From Serratia sp. M24T3 (lineage in GTDB: Bacteria; Pseudomonadota; Gammaproteobacteria; Enterobacterales; Enterobacteriaceae): a stretch of 64,000 bases of DNA. The notes below the pieces were generated by a model. The model saw only the letters and a list, made by a program, of their open reading frames with translations. It searched no databases and had not been told where the DNA came from. This document shows, piece after piece, positions 8,206 to 16,341 of this stretch. How positions within the stretch are numbered: the stretch's first letter is position 1; every line of letters begins with the position of its first letter. The position numbers and the translations under genes are program-made. The stretch spans positions 1 to 64,000 of the forward strand of contig NZ_AJHJ01000015.1 of the NCBI RefSeq assembly GCF_000257645.1, in the 5' to 3' direction.

Positions 8206-9303
8206 GTGAAAGCCACGCTGTATCGCGCCGAGCTGCGCTATCCCCATCTGCAACTTTATACCGCGTCATCGGGCAGCATCGCCATGCTCGAAGAACTGTA
8301 TTTATTGCTGGAAGATAAAGCCGTTTCCGGTCTCGGAGAGGTGCGCATCAACATTGCCTATCTCAACGGTTACAGCGCTGAACTGGTACTCGGCGATGTG
8401 ATAAGAACCCTGCGCGCAGTGGACTGGCAACAGTCACCCAGTGATTTGCTGTTATCGCTGGAAAACCTGCTGGCCAGCAGCCTGGCCCCGACCCGCATGT
8501 TGCTGGACATGGCATTGCACGACTTGATTGCTCGTCAAAACGGTATCAGCGTCGCCCGGCTGATTGGTTCTGATTTCCCGCAGCCGATTTGCTATGCCAC
8601 CAATCAGACACTGTTTTGGTCTTCTCAAGAGCAAATGTTGAGTCAGGCCACGGCATATATGGAGCGCGGCTTTAATCATCTCAAACTGCGCGTCGGTATT
8701 GGTTCAATTGACGATGATATTGATCGCCTGACCGCCCTGCGGCGGCGTTTTGGCAGTGAAGTTGATCTTTCTGCCGATGCCAACGGCCAATGGCAACCGG
8801 AGCAGGCGCGCAGCCATTTGCTGGCGTTACAGAAATTTGAGTTGAGCTACATCGAACAGCCTGTTTCTGACGCCAACGCGCACTTTTATCCCACGCTGGC
8901 CGCTAACAGCCCTATTCCGTTAATGCTCGACGAGAGCATGAGTTCAGAGGCCGATCTGCAACGCATTCTGGCGATGCAGGGCAAAGTCTGGGCGCATATA
9001 AAGCTGGTGAAAATGGGCGGGATAGCTCCGGCCATCCGCGCAGCGCAGCGACTCAACGCGGCGGGGGTTCCCTTTATGATTGGCCAGATGAACGAAGGCG
9101 CGGCGGCCACCGCAGCAGCATTGCACGTGGCCCATGCCTGCCAACCGGCCCACGCCGAACTGTATGGCGCAGACGGCCTTGGCAATGACCCGGTGACGGG
9201 GCTGACTTATTGCCAGGGTTTAGTCAGCAGCAGCGAATTACCGGGCCTGGGTATCGAATTCGATCCAGCTCAGGCCGAGCTTATCCAAACTTTTTCTTCT
9301 TAA
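8206..9303 (+). CDS. Enolase-superfamily enzyme (muconate-lactonizing/mandelate racemase type)
   Basis: 365-aa enzyme with an N-terminal capping domain (about 1-125) and a TIM-barrel domain. Metal ligands are seen in SADANGQW (Asp), YIEQPV (Glu) and LMLDESM (Asp). The acid/base strand reads LKLRVG, so the usual KxK is KxR, while the second Lys is present in HIKLVKMGG. This resembles amino-acid or dipeptide epimerases, N-succinylamino-acid racemases and hydroxyproline-derivative enzymes, but the precise reaction is open. It starts at GTG 8206, 4 bp after the M20 gene stop, so the two are tightly coupled; racemisation followed or preceded by deacylation would make sense. Confidence 0.85.
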   Translation: MKATLYRAELRYPHLQLYTASSGSIAMLEELYLLLEDKAVSGLGEVRINIAYLNGYSAELVLGDVIRTLRAVDWQQSPSDLLLSLENLLASSLAPTRMLLDMALHDLIARQNGISVARLIGSDFPQPICYATNQTLFWSSQEQMLSQATAYMERGFNHLKLRVGIGSIDDDIDRLTALRRRFGSEVDLSADANGQWQPEQARSHLLALQKFELSYIEQPVSDANAHFYPTLAANSPIPLMLDESMSSEADLQRILAMQGKVWAHIKLVKMGGIAPAIRAAQRLNAAGVPFMIGQMNEGAAATAAALHVAHACQPAHAELYGADGLGNDPVTGLTYCQGLVSSSELPGLGIEFDPAQAELIQTFSS

Positions 9304-9337
9304 AAACCTGATTTTATTCTGAGAGTGAGGCGTAATT

Positions 9338-10522
9338 ATGCAAAAACCAGCATTGCCCGATCTAGGCCGGGTTGTCCCAGGGGCTGAATCCGCCTTTGCA
9401 GAGACTGAATACCAGCTGCGTATCGAGCGCGCACGGCAGCTGTTGACCCAGGCTGGGCTGGATCTGATGGTGATCACCAGCCCGGAAAACATTTTCTATT
9501 TAACTGGCCAGCAAACTCCCGGTTATTACACCTTCCAGACTTTGGTCCTGCCGGTTGAAGGCGATCCCGTCTTTGTAATCCGTCAGTTGGAGTATTTCAA
9601 CTTTATCTCCAACACCTTTATTCGCGACGCCGCGATTTATACCGATGGCGATAATCCGGTTAACTTCTTGCTCGACGTGCTGAAAAACCGCGGCTGGACC
9701 CAAAAACGCATCGGTATCGACAAACGCGGCTGGTTCTTGCCGATTGCCGTTTATGAAGCGCTACAGGCCGAGCTGGGAACTATTCACGATGCAGCGGGAG
9801 TGATTGAACAGCTCCGCGCAGTAAAATCTGCCGCCGAGCTGGAAAAGATGGCTCATGCCGCACGCTATGTCGATGCAGGCATGCTGGCCGGCCGCAACGC
9901 CATTGCCGCCGGAGCGACAGAAAACGATCTGGTTGCCGCAATGATGGGCGCCGCGATTGCCGCGGGTTCAGAATATATGGGCATGGAACCGCTGGTTTCT
10001 TCCGGCCCGCGCACCGGGGTACCGCACGGTACCTGGCGTCGTCGCAAAATTCTCGACGGTGACCCGATTTTCCTGGAAATGGCTGCCACTCACGACCGTT
10101 ATCACGCCGCGCTGATGCGTTCTGCCTGGTTGGGTAAACCTCCTGCTGTCGCGCTGGAAATGGAAAAAACCTGTCAGGAAGCCTTGCAGGCAGCGCTTGA
10201 CGCAATTCGCCCGGGCGCGACCTGCGAAGCCCCGCACATTGCCTGTCAGAAAGTCATCGACCGCGCGGGTTATACCGATAACTTCAAGAAACGCACCGGA
10301 TATTCCATTGGTGTTTCATTCGCACCGGACTGGGGCGAAGGCGCGATCCTCAGCCTGTACAGCGGCATTACTACAGAATTACAGCCGGGCATGACTTTCC
10401 ACATTCCGCCAGCCCTGCGCATTTACGGCGAATTCACCGTTGGTGTCAGTGAAACCATCGTGGTTACCGAGACCGGCTATCGGGTTTTAGGCTCCGTGGA
10501 ACGCCCACTGGTTTTACTTTAA
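9338..10522 (+). CDS. M24-family (pita-bread) hydrolase, creatinase-like, metal ligands lost
   Basis: 394-aa protein with a creatinase N-terminal domain (about 25-155) and an M24 pita-bread domain (about 165-385). The conserved His of VPHG (H230) remains. The five metal ligands of true aminopeptidase P / prolidase are mostly replaced: the first Asp is Glu (FLEMAA, E247), the second is Ala (HAALMR), the GHG His is in GYSIG (Ser) and the next Glu is in HIPPAL (Pro). Only the last Glu (GVSE, E372) is kept. This matches the metal-free creatinase and ectoine-hydrolase side of the family rather than a peptidase. It probably cleaves a small C-N bond in the pathway encoded here. Confidence 0.82.
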   Translation: MQKPALPDLGRVVPGAESAFAETEYQLRIERARQLLTQAGLDLMVITSPENIFYLTGQQTPGYYTFQTLVLPVEGDPVFVIRQLEYFNFISNTFIRDAAIYTDGDNPVNFLLDVLKNRGWTQKRIGIDKRGWFLPIAVYEALQAELGTIHDAAGVIEQLRAVKSAAELEKMAHAARYVDAGMLAGRNAIAAGATENDLVAAMMGAAIAAGSEYMGMEPLVSSGPRTGVPHGTWRRRKILDGDPIFLEMAATHDRYHAALMRSAWLGKPPAVALEMEKTCQEALQAALDAIRPGATCEAPHIACQKVIDRAGYTDNFKKRTGYSIGVSFAPDWGEGAILSLYSGITTELQPGMTFHIPPALRIYGEFTVGVSETIVVTETGYRVLGSVERPLVLL

Positions 10523-10552
10523 TTACGTTCAGATTCAGCAAGGAAAAGATCG

Positions 10553-11473
10553 ATGAAAGATATCTATGAAAGTCAGGCGCGCTTACGCGGTATTTTCAAT
10601 ATTACCGTGACTCCCTTCACTGCCAATGGCGAATTCGATTTTGCCGGACTGGCGCGCAATATCGAGCGCGTCATTGAGCTGGGCTACGACGGCATCCTGA
10701 TCGGCGGCACCTACGGTGAATTCCCGACCATGACCACCGAAGAACGCGCCACGATGTTCCGCAAAGTCATGGATGTGGTTGGCGATCGTGTACCAGTAAT
10801 GCTGTGCAGCGCCGGTTCCGATGCTCGCGTCGTCAGTGAACTGACTCAGTTGGCTGGCGATCTCGGCGGTCTGCCAATGGTCACCCCGCCATTTGTTTCT
10901 GAAGTTACCAACGCACAAATCGTCAGTTTTTTCAAAAAGATGGCCCCGCTGTCACGCACCGGCATTCTGGTTTACAACGCGCCGGGCATCGGCATTACCC
11001 TTCCCCCGGCGGTTCTTGAAGAATTGGCTGATATTGAAGGCGTGGTCGGCATTAAACAGGGCGACCTGAACCCGACGGCTATCGATCAGATTGCCAATCG
11101 GCTTGGCGGTCGCCTGCGTCTGTTCTGTGCCTCGGACTTGGCTTTCCTTGGCCCGATGATGTGTGGCTTCGACGGTATCAGCACCACCAATAGCGGCGCG
11201 CTGCCAGAGATTATTCTCGCGACCTATCGTGCTTTGGAAAAAGGTGATGCCAACACGGCTCGTGAACTCCATCAGCTTTGGTATCCGTATCGCGCGCTGG
11301 CACGCCGTCTTGGACAACCTCAAGTCGTCAAGGCAGCGATGAACCTGCGCGGATTTGATGGCCATCACGTGCGCTCACCGTTAATCGATCTTGTTGGTCC
11401 AGAGATTGAAGAAGTGAAAGCTGAGTTGCTGCGCCTGGCCGCAGATAGCAGAACGGGTGTGACGCTCAAGTAA
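10553..11473 (+). CDS. Dihydrodipicolinate synthase / N-acetylneuraminate lyase family protein
   Basis: Class I Schiff-base aldolase or dehydratase fold, 306 aa. The substrate-carboxylate motif GGTYGEFPTMT (residues about 51-61), the general-acid Tyr in VYNAPG and the Schiff-base Lys in VGIKQGD are present. True DapA has a GTTGE motif; here it is GGTYGE, so this is more likely a catabolic family member (2-keto acid aldolase or dehydratase) than lysine biosynthesis. It is the last gene of the transport and catabolism operon and is followed by a strong terminator. Confidence 0.88.
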   Translation: MKDIYESQARLRGIFNITVTPFTANGEFDFAGLARNIERVIELGYDGILIGGTYGEFPTMTTEERATMFRKVMDVVGDRVPVMLCSAGSDARVVSELTQLAGDLGGLPMVTPPFVSEVTNAQIVSFFKKMAPLSRTGILVYNAPGIGITLPPAVLEELADIEGVVGIKQGDLNPTAIDQIANRLGGRLRLFCASDLAFLGPMMCGFDGISTTNSGALPEIILATYRALEKGDANTARELHQLWYPYRALARRLGQPQVVKAAMNLRGFDGHHVRSPLIDLVGPEIEEVKAELLRLAADSRTGVTLK

Positions 11474-11481
11474 TCAAAGCT

Positions 11482-11511
11482 AAGGCCCCGGTTAATTAAG
11501 GGGGCCTTTTT
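11482..11511 (+). terminator. Rho-independent terminator of the ABC/hydrolase operon
   Basis: An 8-bp GC-rich stem (AAGGCCCC pairing with GGGGCCTT) with an 11-nt loop is followed by a T-run. It lies 8 bp after the DapA-like gene and just before the convergent amidotransferase stop. Confidence 0.85.
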
Positions 11512-11516
11512 CAGCT

Positions 11517-12713
11517 TTAGCCAGCGGCCTGCAAGAAGGCAGCAATCAGCGGATGCGGTTGTTGCGCCGTTGAAGTCAGCTCAGGATGGCCCTGCACGCC
11601 GAGGTAAAACGGGTGCGCCGCGTATTCGATGGCATCGGCAATTGAACCGCTTGGGTCTGTCCCCGAGACGGCCAGGCCGTAAGCTTCTAAATCGTCAATA
11701 AACAGCGGATTGAGCTGAAAACGGTGGTTGTAGCGCAAGGTAGTTTTGTCGCCCAACACCGCGGCCATCCTTGAGCCGTTGCGTAATGTCATCACGTCAT
11801 CGCCCAGCCGATGTTGCGGATGCCCTGGCGTTTCAGCCAGCGGCACAAAGGTTTTTATCGCCGCATGAGGATCGGCTTCGGCAAGATTGGCAAACAGGCT
11901 GCCGGTCATCTGCTGAATAACCGCAGTGGCCATGGTTTGCATACCTAAACACAGGCCCAGAGTCGGAATTTGCTGACGAAGACAATAATGGGCAACGCGA
12001 ATTTGTCCGGCAACGTTTTGCATATCTGAACCGCCGGGCAAAATCACGCCGTCAATGTCCGGCATCAGATTATGCAGAAGCTGTTCAGAAGATCGAGGGG
12101 GAATAAAGACTGTTTCAACGCTCAATCCCAGAGCTTCGGCAGCATCGCCAATCGCGGCTAACGTGGCCGGATAACTTTGCAGCTGGTCCTGATAAGTGCC
12201 AATCAGGGCAATTTTGAGTCGACGGGAAGTGAATGGAATTGAAAGATTGGCAGCGGAAGTCAGTCGGCCATAACTATCGCGCCGCCATGCAGTTTGTGTC
12301 GTATCGAGACTGCCATTATGGCTGAACTGGAATCCCTTTTGGTTGCCAACAACCTCGAGAAGCCGGTGTTCTATCGAGTGATAACGAGCCTCGGCCACTA
12401 ATTGAGCAAAGTTTGCCAATCCTGAGGGGCCTAGCGGAATGACCCAGTCTCGATTGCCGTGCGCGCGGAGTAATTCGGCGAGATTCCAGGCTTTTCCTGG
12501 GGATTTTTGATTGAGGCGCTCATGCCATAGCAGTCCGCTGGAAACCAGATTTCCTTCTGCGGTGACATGCTGGCAGGCATCAGCGTAGCGAGACGTATCC
12601 CAACTCTCGGACAGATGGGCTAATTCTGTCCCGTATTGTGCAGAGATTACCGAGGCCATTGCGCCGTAAAGTGCTGGCTCAGGGGTGTTGTGGGCAACAA
12701 AAGTCAAAGCCAT
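11517..12713 (-). CDS. Class I glutamine amidotransferase-domain protein (CTP-synthase-like)
   Basis: 398-aa protein. The C-terminal half (about 175-395) is a class I glutamine amidotransferase with the oxyanion strand ILPGGSDM, the nucleophile elbow GLCLGMQ (Cys) and the catalytic His-Glu in GVQGHPE. It most resembles the glutaminase domain of CTP synthase, but there is no synthetase domain. The N-terminal half (about 1-170) is not recognised. It may be a gamma-glutamyl hydrolase or a specialised amide transferase for the nearby catabolic genes. It converges on the ABC operon and is divergent from the aminotransferase gene. Confidence 0.75.
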   Translation of the reverse strand: MALTFVAHNTPEPALYGAMASVISAQYGTELAHLSESWDTSRYADACQHVTAEGNLVSSGLLWHERLNQKSPGKAWNLAELLRAHGNRDWVIPLGPSGLANFAQLVAEARYHSIEHRLLEVVGNQKGFQFSHNGSLDTTQTAWRRDSYGRLTSAANLSIPFTSRRLKIALIGTYQDQLQSYPATLAAIGDAAEALGLSVETVFIPPRSSEQLLHNLMPDIDGVILPGGSDMQNVAGQIRVAHYCLRQQIPTLGLCLGMQTMATAVIQQMTGSLFANLAEADPHAAIKTFVPLAETPGHPQHRLGDDVMTLRNGSRMAAVLGDKTTLRYNHRFQLNPLFIDDLEAYGLAVSGTDPSGSIADAIEYAAHPFYLGVQGHPELTSTAQQPHPLIAAFLQAAG

Positions 12714-12906
12714 ATATTTATTTAACCTGATGGTAAATTATTAATTTAACAGCGGTTTTCTATGAAACCTCTGCCGCAACTCTGAGAAAAACCTCAGCAA
12801 GTTCTGAAGAAACTATGAGCAATACGGTATAAGCCATGATAATTTAAATTGGTTTATTTGATACAGATAATACAATTTTTGATTAAATATTATAAAAGGG
12901 TAAAAG

Positions 12907-14115
12907 ATGTCAGCTGAACTTACTGCGCCGAGATTGCGACGTGTACGTCCTTCACCAACGGCGGTTATTTCCGATCGAGTCCGTGCACTATCTGATGCAG
13001 GGGTTGATGTCATTAATCTCGGCGAAGGAGAGTTAGACTTTGACACCCCTGACCATATTAAGCAGGCAGGTATCGACGCCATTGTACAAGGAGACACAAA
13101 ATACACGGCGGTCTCGGGTACTAGTACGTTAAAGAACGCCATTATCAATAAATTTTCGAAAGAAAACCACCTTTGTTATAAAGTAACAGAAATCATTGCA
13201 GGGAGCGGAGCTAAGCAACTCATTTTCAATGCTTTTTTAGCGACAGTTTCGAGTGGAAAAGAAGTGATTATTCCCGCGCCTTATTGGGTTTCATATCCGG
13301 ATATGGTTTCACTGGCGGACGGCGAATCGCGCATTGTTGCCTGCGTGGAAGAACACGGCTGGAAATTGCAGCCTGCCGACCTTGCCGCAGCCATCACTCC
13401 ACAAACTCGCTGGCTAATCCTTAACTCGCCTAACAACCCTACCGGTGCCGTTTACAGTGCCGATGAGTTGCGCGCTCTGGCTGACGTCCTGCTCGAAGCA
13501 CCGCACGTACTGATTATGGCTGACGATATTTACGAGCACATTTGCCACGCTCCGGCACAGTTCGCTACCTTGGCACAAATTGAACCGAGGCTGTTTGACC
13601 GAATTTTGACAGTCAACGGGGTATCTAAAGGTTATTCGATGACCGGCTGGCGTATTGGTTATGCCGGAGGCCCCGAGTGGCTGATTTCTGCCATGCAGAT
13701 CCTGCAATCGCAAAGCACCTCGAATCCTAGCTCAATCTCGCAGGCCGCTACGGTTGCTGCACTGGAGCAGGACAACGGGTTTCTTGCCGAGTGGCGTGAA
13801 ATTCTCGATACGCGTCGCCAGAAAATCATGGCCTGTATCAACAGCATCGACGGACTCAGTGCCGACCTTCCCCCTGGCGCGTTTTATGTCTTTGCCAACT
13901 GTTCCGGGATGTTGGGAAAGACCACGCCAGCTGGCTCAGTCATTGAAAACGACGTCGACTTTGTTGAATACCTGCTTGATGCCGCCCACGTTGCAACCCT
14001 GCAAGGCTCAGCCTTTGGCGCAGCGTCGTACCTGCGCATTGCCTACGCAATTGACGACAACCGACTAAACGAAGCCTGTGAAAGAATGATTAAGGCCTGT
14101 TCGGCATTGAAATAA
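12907..14115 (+). CDS. Class I/II PLP-dependent aminotransferase (aspartate aminotransferase-like)
   Basis: 402-aa fold-type I aminotransferase of the AspC/AAT I-gamma group. The N-terminus carries VINLGEGELDFDTPDHI, the substrate/PLP motif NSPNNPTG, the PLP-contact Asp/Tyr in MADDIYEH, the Schiff-base Lys in NGVSKGYSMTGWRIGYAGG and the carboxylate-binding Arg in SYLRIAYA. It transfers an amino group between an amino acid and a 2-oxo acid in the cytosol. The start at 12907 is preceded by AAAAGGGT. It lies divergent from the amidotransferase, so it is probably part of the same nitrogen-compound catabolic locus; the actual donor is unknown. Confidence 0.88.
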   Translation: MSAELTAPRLRRVRPSPTAVISDRVRALSDAGVDVINLGEGELDFDTPDHIKQAGIDAIVQGDTKYTAVSGTSTLKNAIINKFSKENHLCYKVTEIIAGSGAKQLIFNAFLATVSSGKEVIIPAPYWVSYPDMVSLADGESRIVACVEEHGWKLQPADLAAAITPQTRWLILNSPNNPTGAVYSADELRALADVLLEAPHVLIMADDIYEHICHAPAQFATLAQIEPRLFDRILTVNGVSKGYSMTGWRIGYAGGPEWLISAMQILQSQSTSNPSSISQAATVAALEQDNGFLAEWREILDTRRQKIMACINSIDGLSADLPPGAFYVFANCSGMLGKTTPAGSVIENDVDFVEYLLDAAHVATLQGSAFGAASYLRIAYAIDDNRLNEACERMIKACSALK

Positions 14116-14249
14116 AAAATCTAGTGGCGAGTTTAATTGGCAAACATAGGCATAATTAGCTGTAAAAGGTGAAATAGGGGTGATTTTGGCTCAATTCTCA
14201 ACAACTTGAGCAAACTAGCAGCAGTCGCGCACAATTTTGCAGTTGCCCT

Positions 14250-14278
14250 TTGACATGCACAGCGGCAGTCGCTATTAT
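14250..14278 (+). promoter_or_regulatory. Sigma70 promoter of tRNA-Asn copy 1
   Basis: TTGACA at 14250-14255 and TATTAT at 14273-14278 are separated by 17 bp, a near-consensus promoter ending 18 bp before the mature tRNA. Confidence 0.85.
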
Positions 14279-14296
14279 TCGCCCCGTTCACACGAT

Positions 14297-14372
14297 TCCT
14301 CTGTAGTTCAGTCGGTAGAACGGCGGACTGTTAATCCGTATGTCACTGGTTCAAGTCCAGTCAGGGGAGCCA
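14297..14372 (+). tRNA. tRNA-Asn (GTT anticodon), copy 1
   Basis: 76-nt cloverleaf that closely follows E. coli tRNA-Asn. The acceptor stem TCCTCTG pairs with CAGGGGA (one G-T wobble), the D arm contains AGTTCAGTCGGTAGA, the anticodon loop is CTGTTAA with anticodon GTT, the T loop is TTCAAGT, and CCA is encoded at 14370-14372. Established knowledge: tRNA-Asn genes are favoured attachment sites of P4-type integrases (e.g. the Yersinia high-pathogenicity island). Confidence 0.97.
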
Positions 14373-14732
14373 AATTTAGAGAAGCCCGCACAAGGAAACT
14401 TGCGCGGGCTTTTTGCTTTCCGAGCTTTACCCTTGCTGCACGCGCCTTCGTCGGTTATTCACTCTTCTCGGCCTATCTTCAATTATCTCTCTGCATCGAG
14501 ATAAATTGGGGGTCAGAATGGGGGTCATATTGGTTTGATAATACAATAACCCGCTGGAGCGGAATAATTATTCTCATTTAAAAGCAGACTGCAATGGCAG
14601 GGATTCTAAAGACACTTATATTCCGATCGGTTATAATAATGGCAGTAAAATATTAAAAGTATTTAATAATTAGGTTTATATATTTATTAATATTTAAATC
14701 ACATTAAAAACCTTATTCGAGAAAGCCTACCG
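14373..14732 (+). other. Non-coding island junction downstream of tRNA-Asn copy 1
   Basis: It holds the tRNA terminator, then a second hairpin at about 14480-14507 (CAATTATCTC / GAGATAAATTG with one bulge), then AT-rich DNA leading to the glycosyltransferase gene. The stretch after 14505 resembles, in degraded form, the sequence that precedes the integrase after copy 2. No integrase remains here. Confidence 0.6.
14383..14414 (+). terminator. Terminator after tRNA-Asn copy 1
   Basis: A 12-position stem AGCCCGCACAAG/CTTGCGCGGGCT with a GAAA loop and one A-C mismatch is followed by TTTT. The second repeat has a compensating G-C to A-T change in this stem. Confidence 0.9.
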
Positions 14733-16040
14733 ATGCTGAAAATACTCGCTCATCAAAATAAACTTTATGAAATTCGTAAAGCAAGTCAACATAACAAACG
14801 CTTTCCAACTATTGATAAGATCTCTATGAGCTCGAAAACTCCGACTTCTGTTGTTCAGAAAGAGGATAATTTTCCCGCTCCCTCCCTTGCAGGACGGCCA
14901 ATGAGTGCGCTGCAATGCATTCCACCAACAAGTCCGGAAACAGGCAAAACTATCCCCCAGCTCGCACACTTTCATCTGTATTTATCACCGACGGTCACAA
15001 CACCAACAGATCTTGCTTGGAATATTTATACGCGAAAGAATAGAGGTGATAAATTTTTATTCGACAGCACTCCATCAGAGCGAAAATACTCAATAGACAT
15101 CCAAGGCGCGCTATCAAATATCATAGATTTTGTCGAAAAAAACCCAGGTCACAAGGTCTACCTTTGGACAAATAAGGAGTCGGAAAAAATTATAAGAAAA
15201 ACTTTATTAGACAATGAACTCAGTCCTGCTTTATTTAAAAAAATTACGTTTAGCAATATAGATGGATTATTTGAAAAATGGGACTTTGATCCCAATGAAA
15301 AGAAGCTTTTATATAAATTTTTCAGACAAGAAATGGCCGGTGCCGGGAAAAACCTGGCTGCTGCAAAAGACATTGCGCAATATGCCGTATTGGAAGCGTA
15401 TGGTGGATTAGGCATAGATTGTGATGTTGCTACTAAGAGATCCATCGGCCAGCTTAAAAGCCCAAGTGGAATACTTATTAATTTGCAAAAGAAGCCACTC
15501 TACCATCCAACAATCAATAATAATGTTCTTGCAGCAACTCCTCACCATAAAACAATCTTAAAAACTATTGAACATATTAGCCACACCTATCAGGGGAATT
15601 GGCACCCTCTTCCAGAAATAAAATTAAAGGCTTCCGAAAGCTGCGCTATTTATCATGATTACTTGCCTGAGCCTGGCAAGTTAACACAAGAAGAATCATT
15701 TGAGTTACTGACAAAAGCTATTAATAATGAAAAGCGTTTTGATTACTCTCATAAGCAAGTTGGGGGGACATTGTTTAACTATGCAAGGGTCGGGATTACT
15801 GTAGCGGCATCAGGCCCTGGAGCTCTTCGTTGTGGTATGCACCGTACCGTGTCTATTACACACGAGAAAAATGAATATAGTTTCGAAAATAATGCTGAAA
15901 TTTTTGGTCATCTGAGTAAGAGTAATAAATTAAAAAAAAGATTTAATGAGTCAAGAGAGAATAACATAAACCAAAATCTACTATGTGATAGTAAGAGCTG
16001 GAGCGCTTTTGGCAACGTAAAACGCAGAGATTCTTTTTAA
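14733..16040 (+). CDS. DXD-type glycosyltransferase, probable toxin/effector
   Basis: 435-aa protein, strikingly AT-rich compared with its neighbours. The first about 75 residues are unstructured-looking. Residues about 75-330 resemble the DXD sugar-binding / TcdA-TcdB-type glycosyltransferase fold, with KVYLWTNKES, then AAKDIAQYAVLEAYGGLGIDCDV (about 207-229, giving the DCD metal and UDP-sugar motif) and NNNVLAATPHHKTIL. A later conserved-looking block is GGTLFNYARVGITVAASGPG. Such enzymes often modify host or rival proteins with a sugar. No Sec signal peptide is visible, so delivery by a type III or type VI system is possible. It lies between the tRNA-Asn repeats, so horizontal acquisition is likely. 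The exact family and target are unknown. Confidence 0.7.
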   Translation: MLKILAHQNKLYEIRKASQHNKRFPTIDKISMSSKTPTSVVQKEDNFPAPSLAGRPMSALQCIPPTSPETGKTIPQLAHFHLYLSPTVTTPTDLAWNIYTRKNRGDKFLFDSTPSERKYSIDIQGALSNIIDFVEKNPGHKVYLWTNKESEKIIRKTLLDNELSPALFKKITFSNIDGLFEKWDFDPNEKKLLYKFFRQEMAGAGKNLAAAKDIAQYAVLEAYGGLGIDCDVATKRSIGQLKSPSGILINLQKKPLYHPTINNNVLAATPHHKTILKTIEHISHTYQGNWHPLPEIKLKASESCAIYHDYLPEPGKLTQEESFELLTKAINNEKRFDYSHKQVGGTLFNYARVGITVAASGPGALRCGMHRTVSITHEKNEYSFENNAEIFGHLSKSNKLKKRFNESRENNINQNLLCDSKSWSAFGNVKRRDSF

Positions 16041-16341
16041 AGAATAAAGCCTCATTATAAAGTTAGATGGTGTTAGTGAAAAAACTATGGCAGGAGCTTT
16101 CCAGCAAGGGTTATAATCACTCTTGGGAAATACACCGCAACTGTTCTAGACAATAATATTAGAATTCAGGAAAAAACTCTGAATTCTAATAAGCATTATA
16201 ATAATTAAAATGGTTATAATTTTTCCGCTGCACGAGGGGGTTATATCGCTGCTTAAACAAATAAAGGGCTTCTCGCACAACGGGTTTTAGAAAGCTACGG
16301 TGATAAACATGGCACTACGATGAAAGACATAATCATTGTCT
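16041..16341. other. AT-rich intergenic region with a perfect inverted repeat
   Basis: No gene is seen. It contains the 13-bp inverted repeat described separately, and near its right edge a small stem (16323-16329 with 16337-16343) that overlaps the amidohydrolase stop and may help end that transcript. Confidence 0.5.
16157..16191. repeat. Perfect 13-bp inverted repeat (hairpin)
   Basis: The arm TATTAGAATTCAG (16157-16169) pairs perfectly with 16179-16191 across a 9-nt A-rich loop. There is no T-run after it on either strand, so it is not a classical terminator. It may stabilise the 3' end of the glycosyltransferase mRNA or be a protein site. Confidence 0.6.

Larger units (their letters stand above)
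14248..14525 (+). repeat. tRNA-Asn direct repeat, copy 1
   Basis: About 280 bp containing promoter, tRNA-Asn, terminator and a second hairpin, highly similar to 17987-18265. Identity extends well past the tRNA into non-coding flank and fades after the GGGGTCAT stretch. The two copies bracket the AT-rich cargo, which suggests island insertion or tandem duplication at tRNA-Asn. Confidence 0.85.

Noticed and set aside
14237..14581. 114-aa plus-strand ORF
   Set aside because: It runs across the promoter, tRNA-Asn and its terminator, so it is not a gene.
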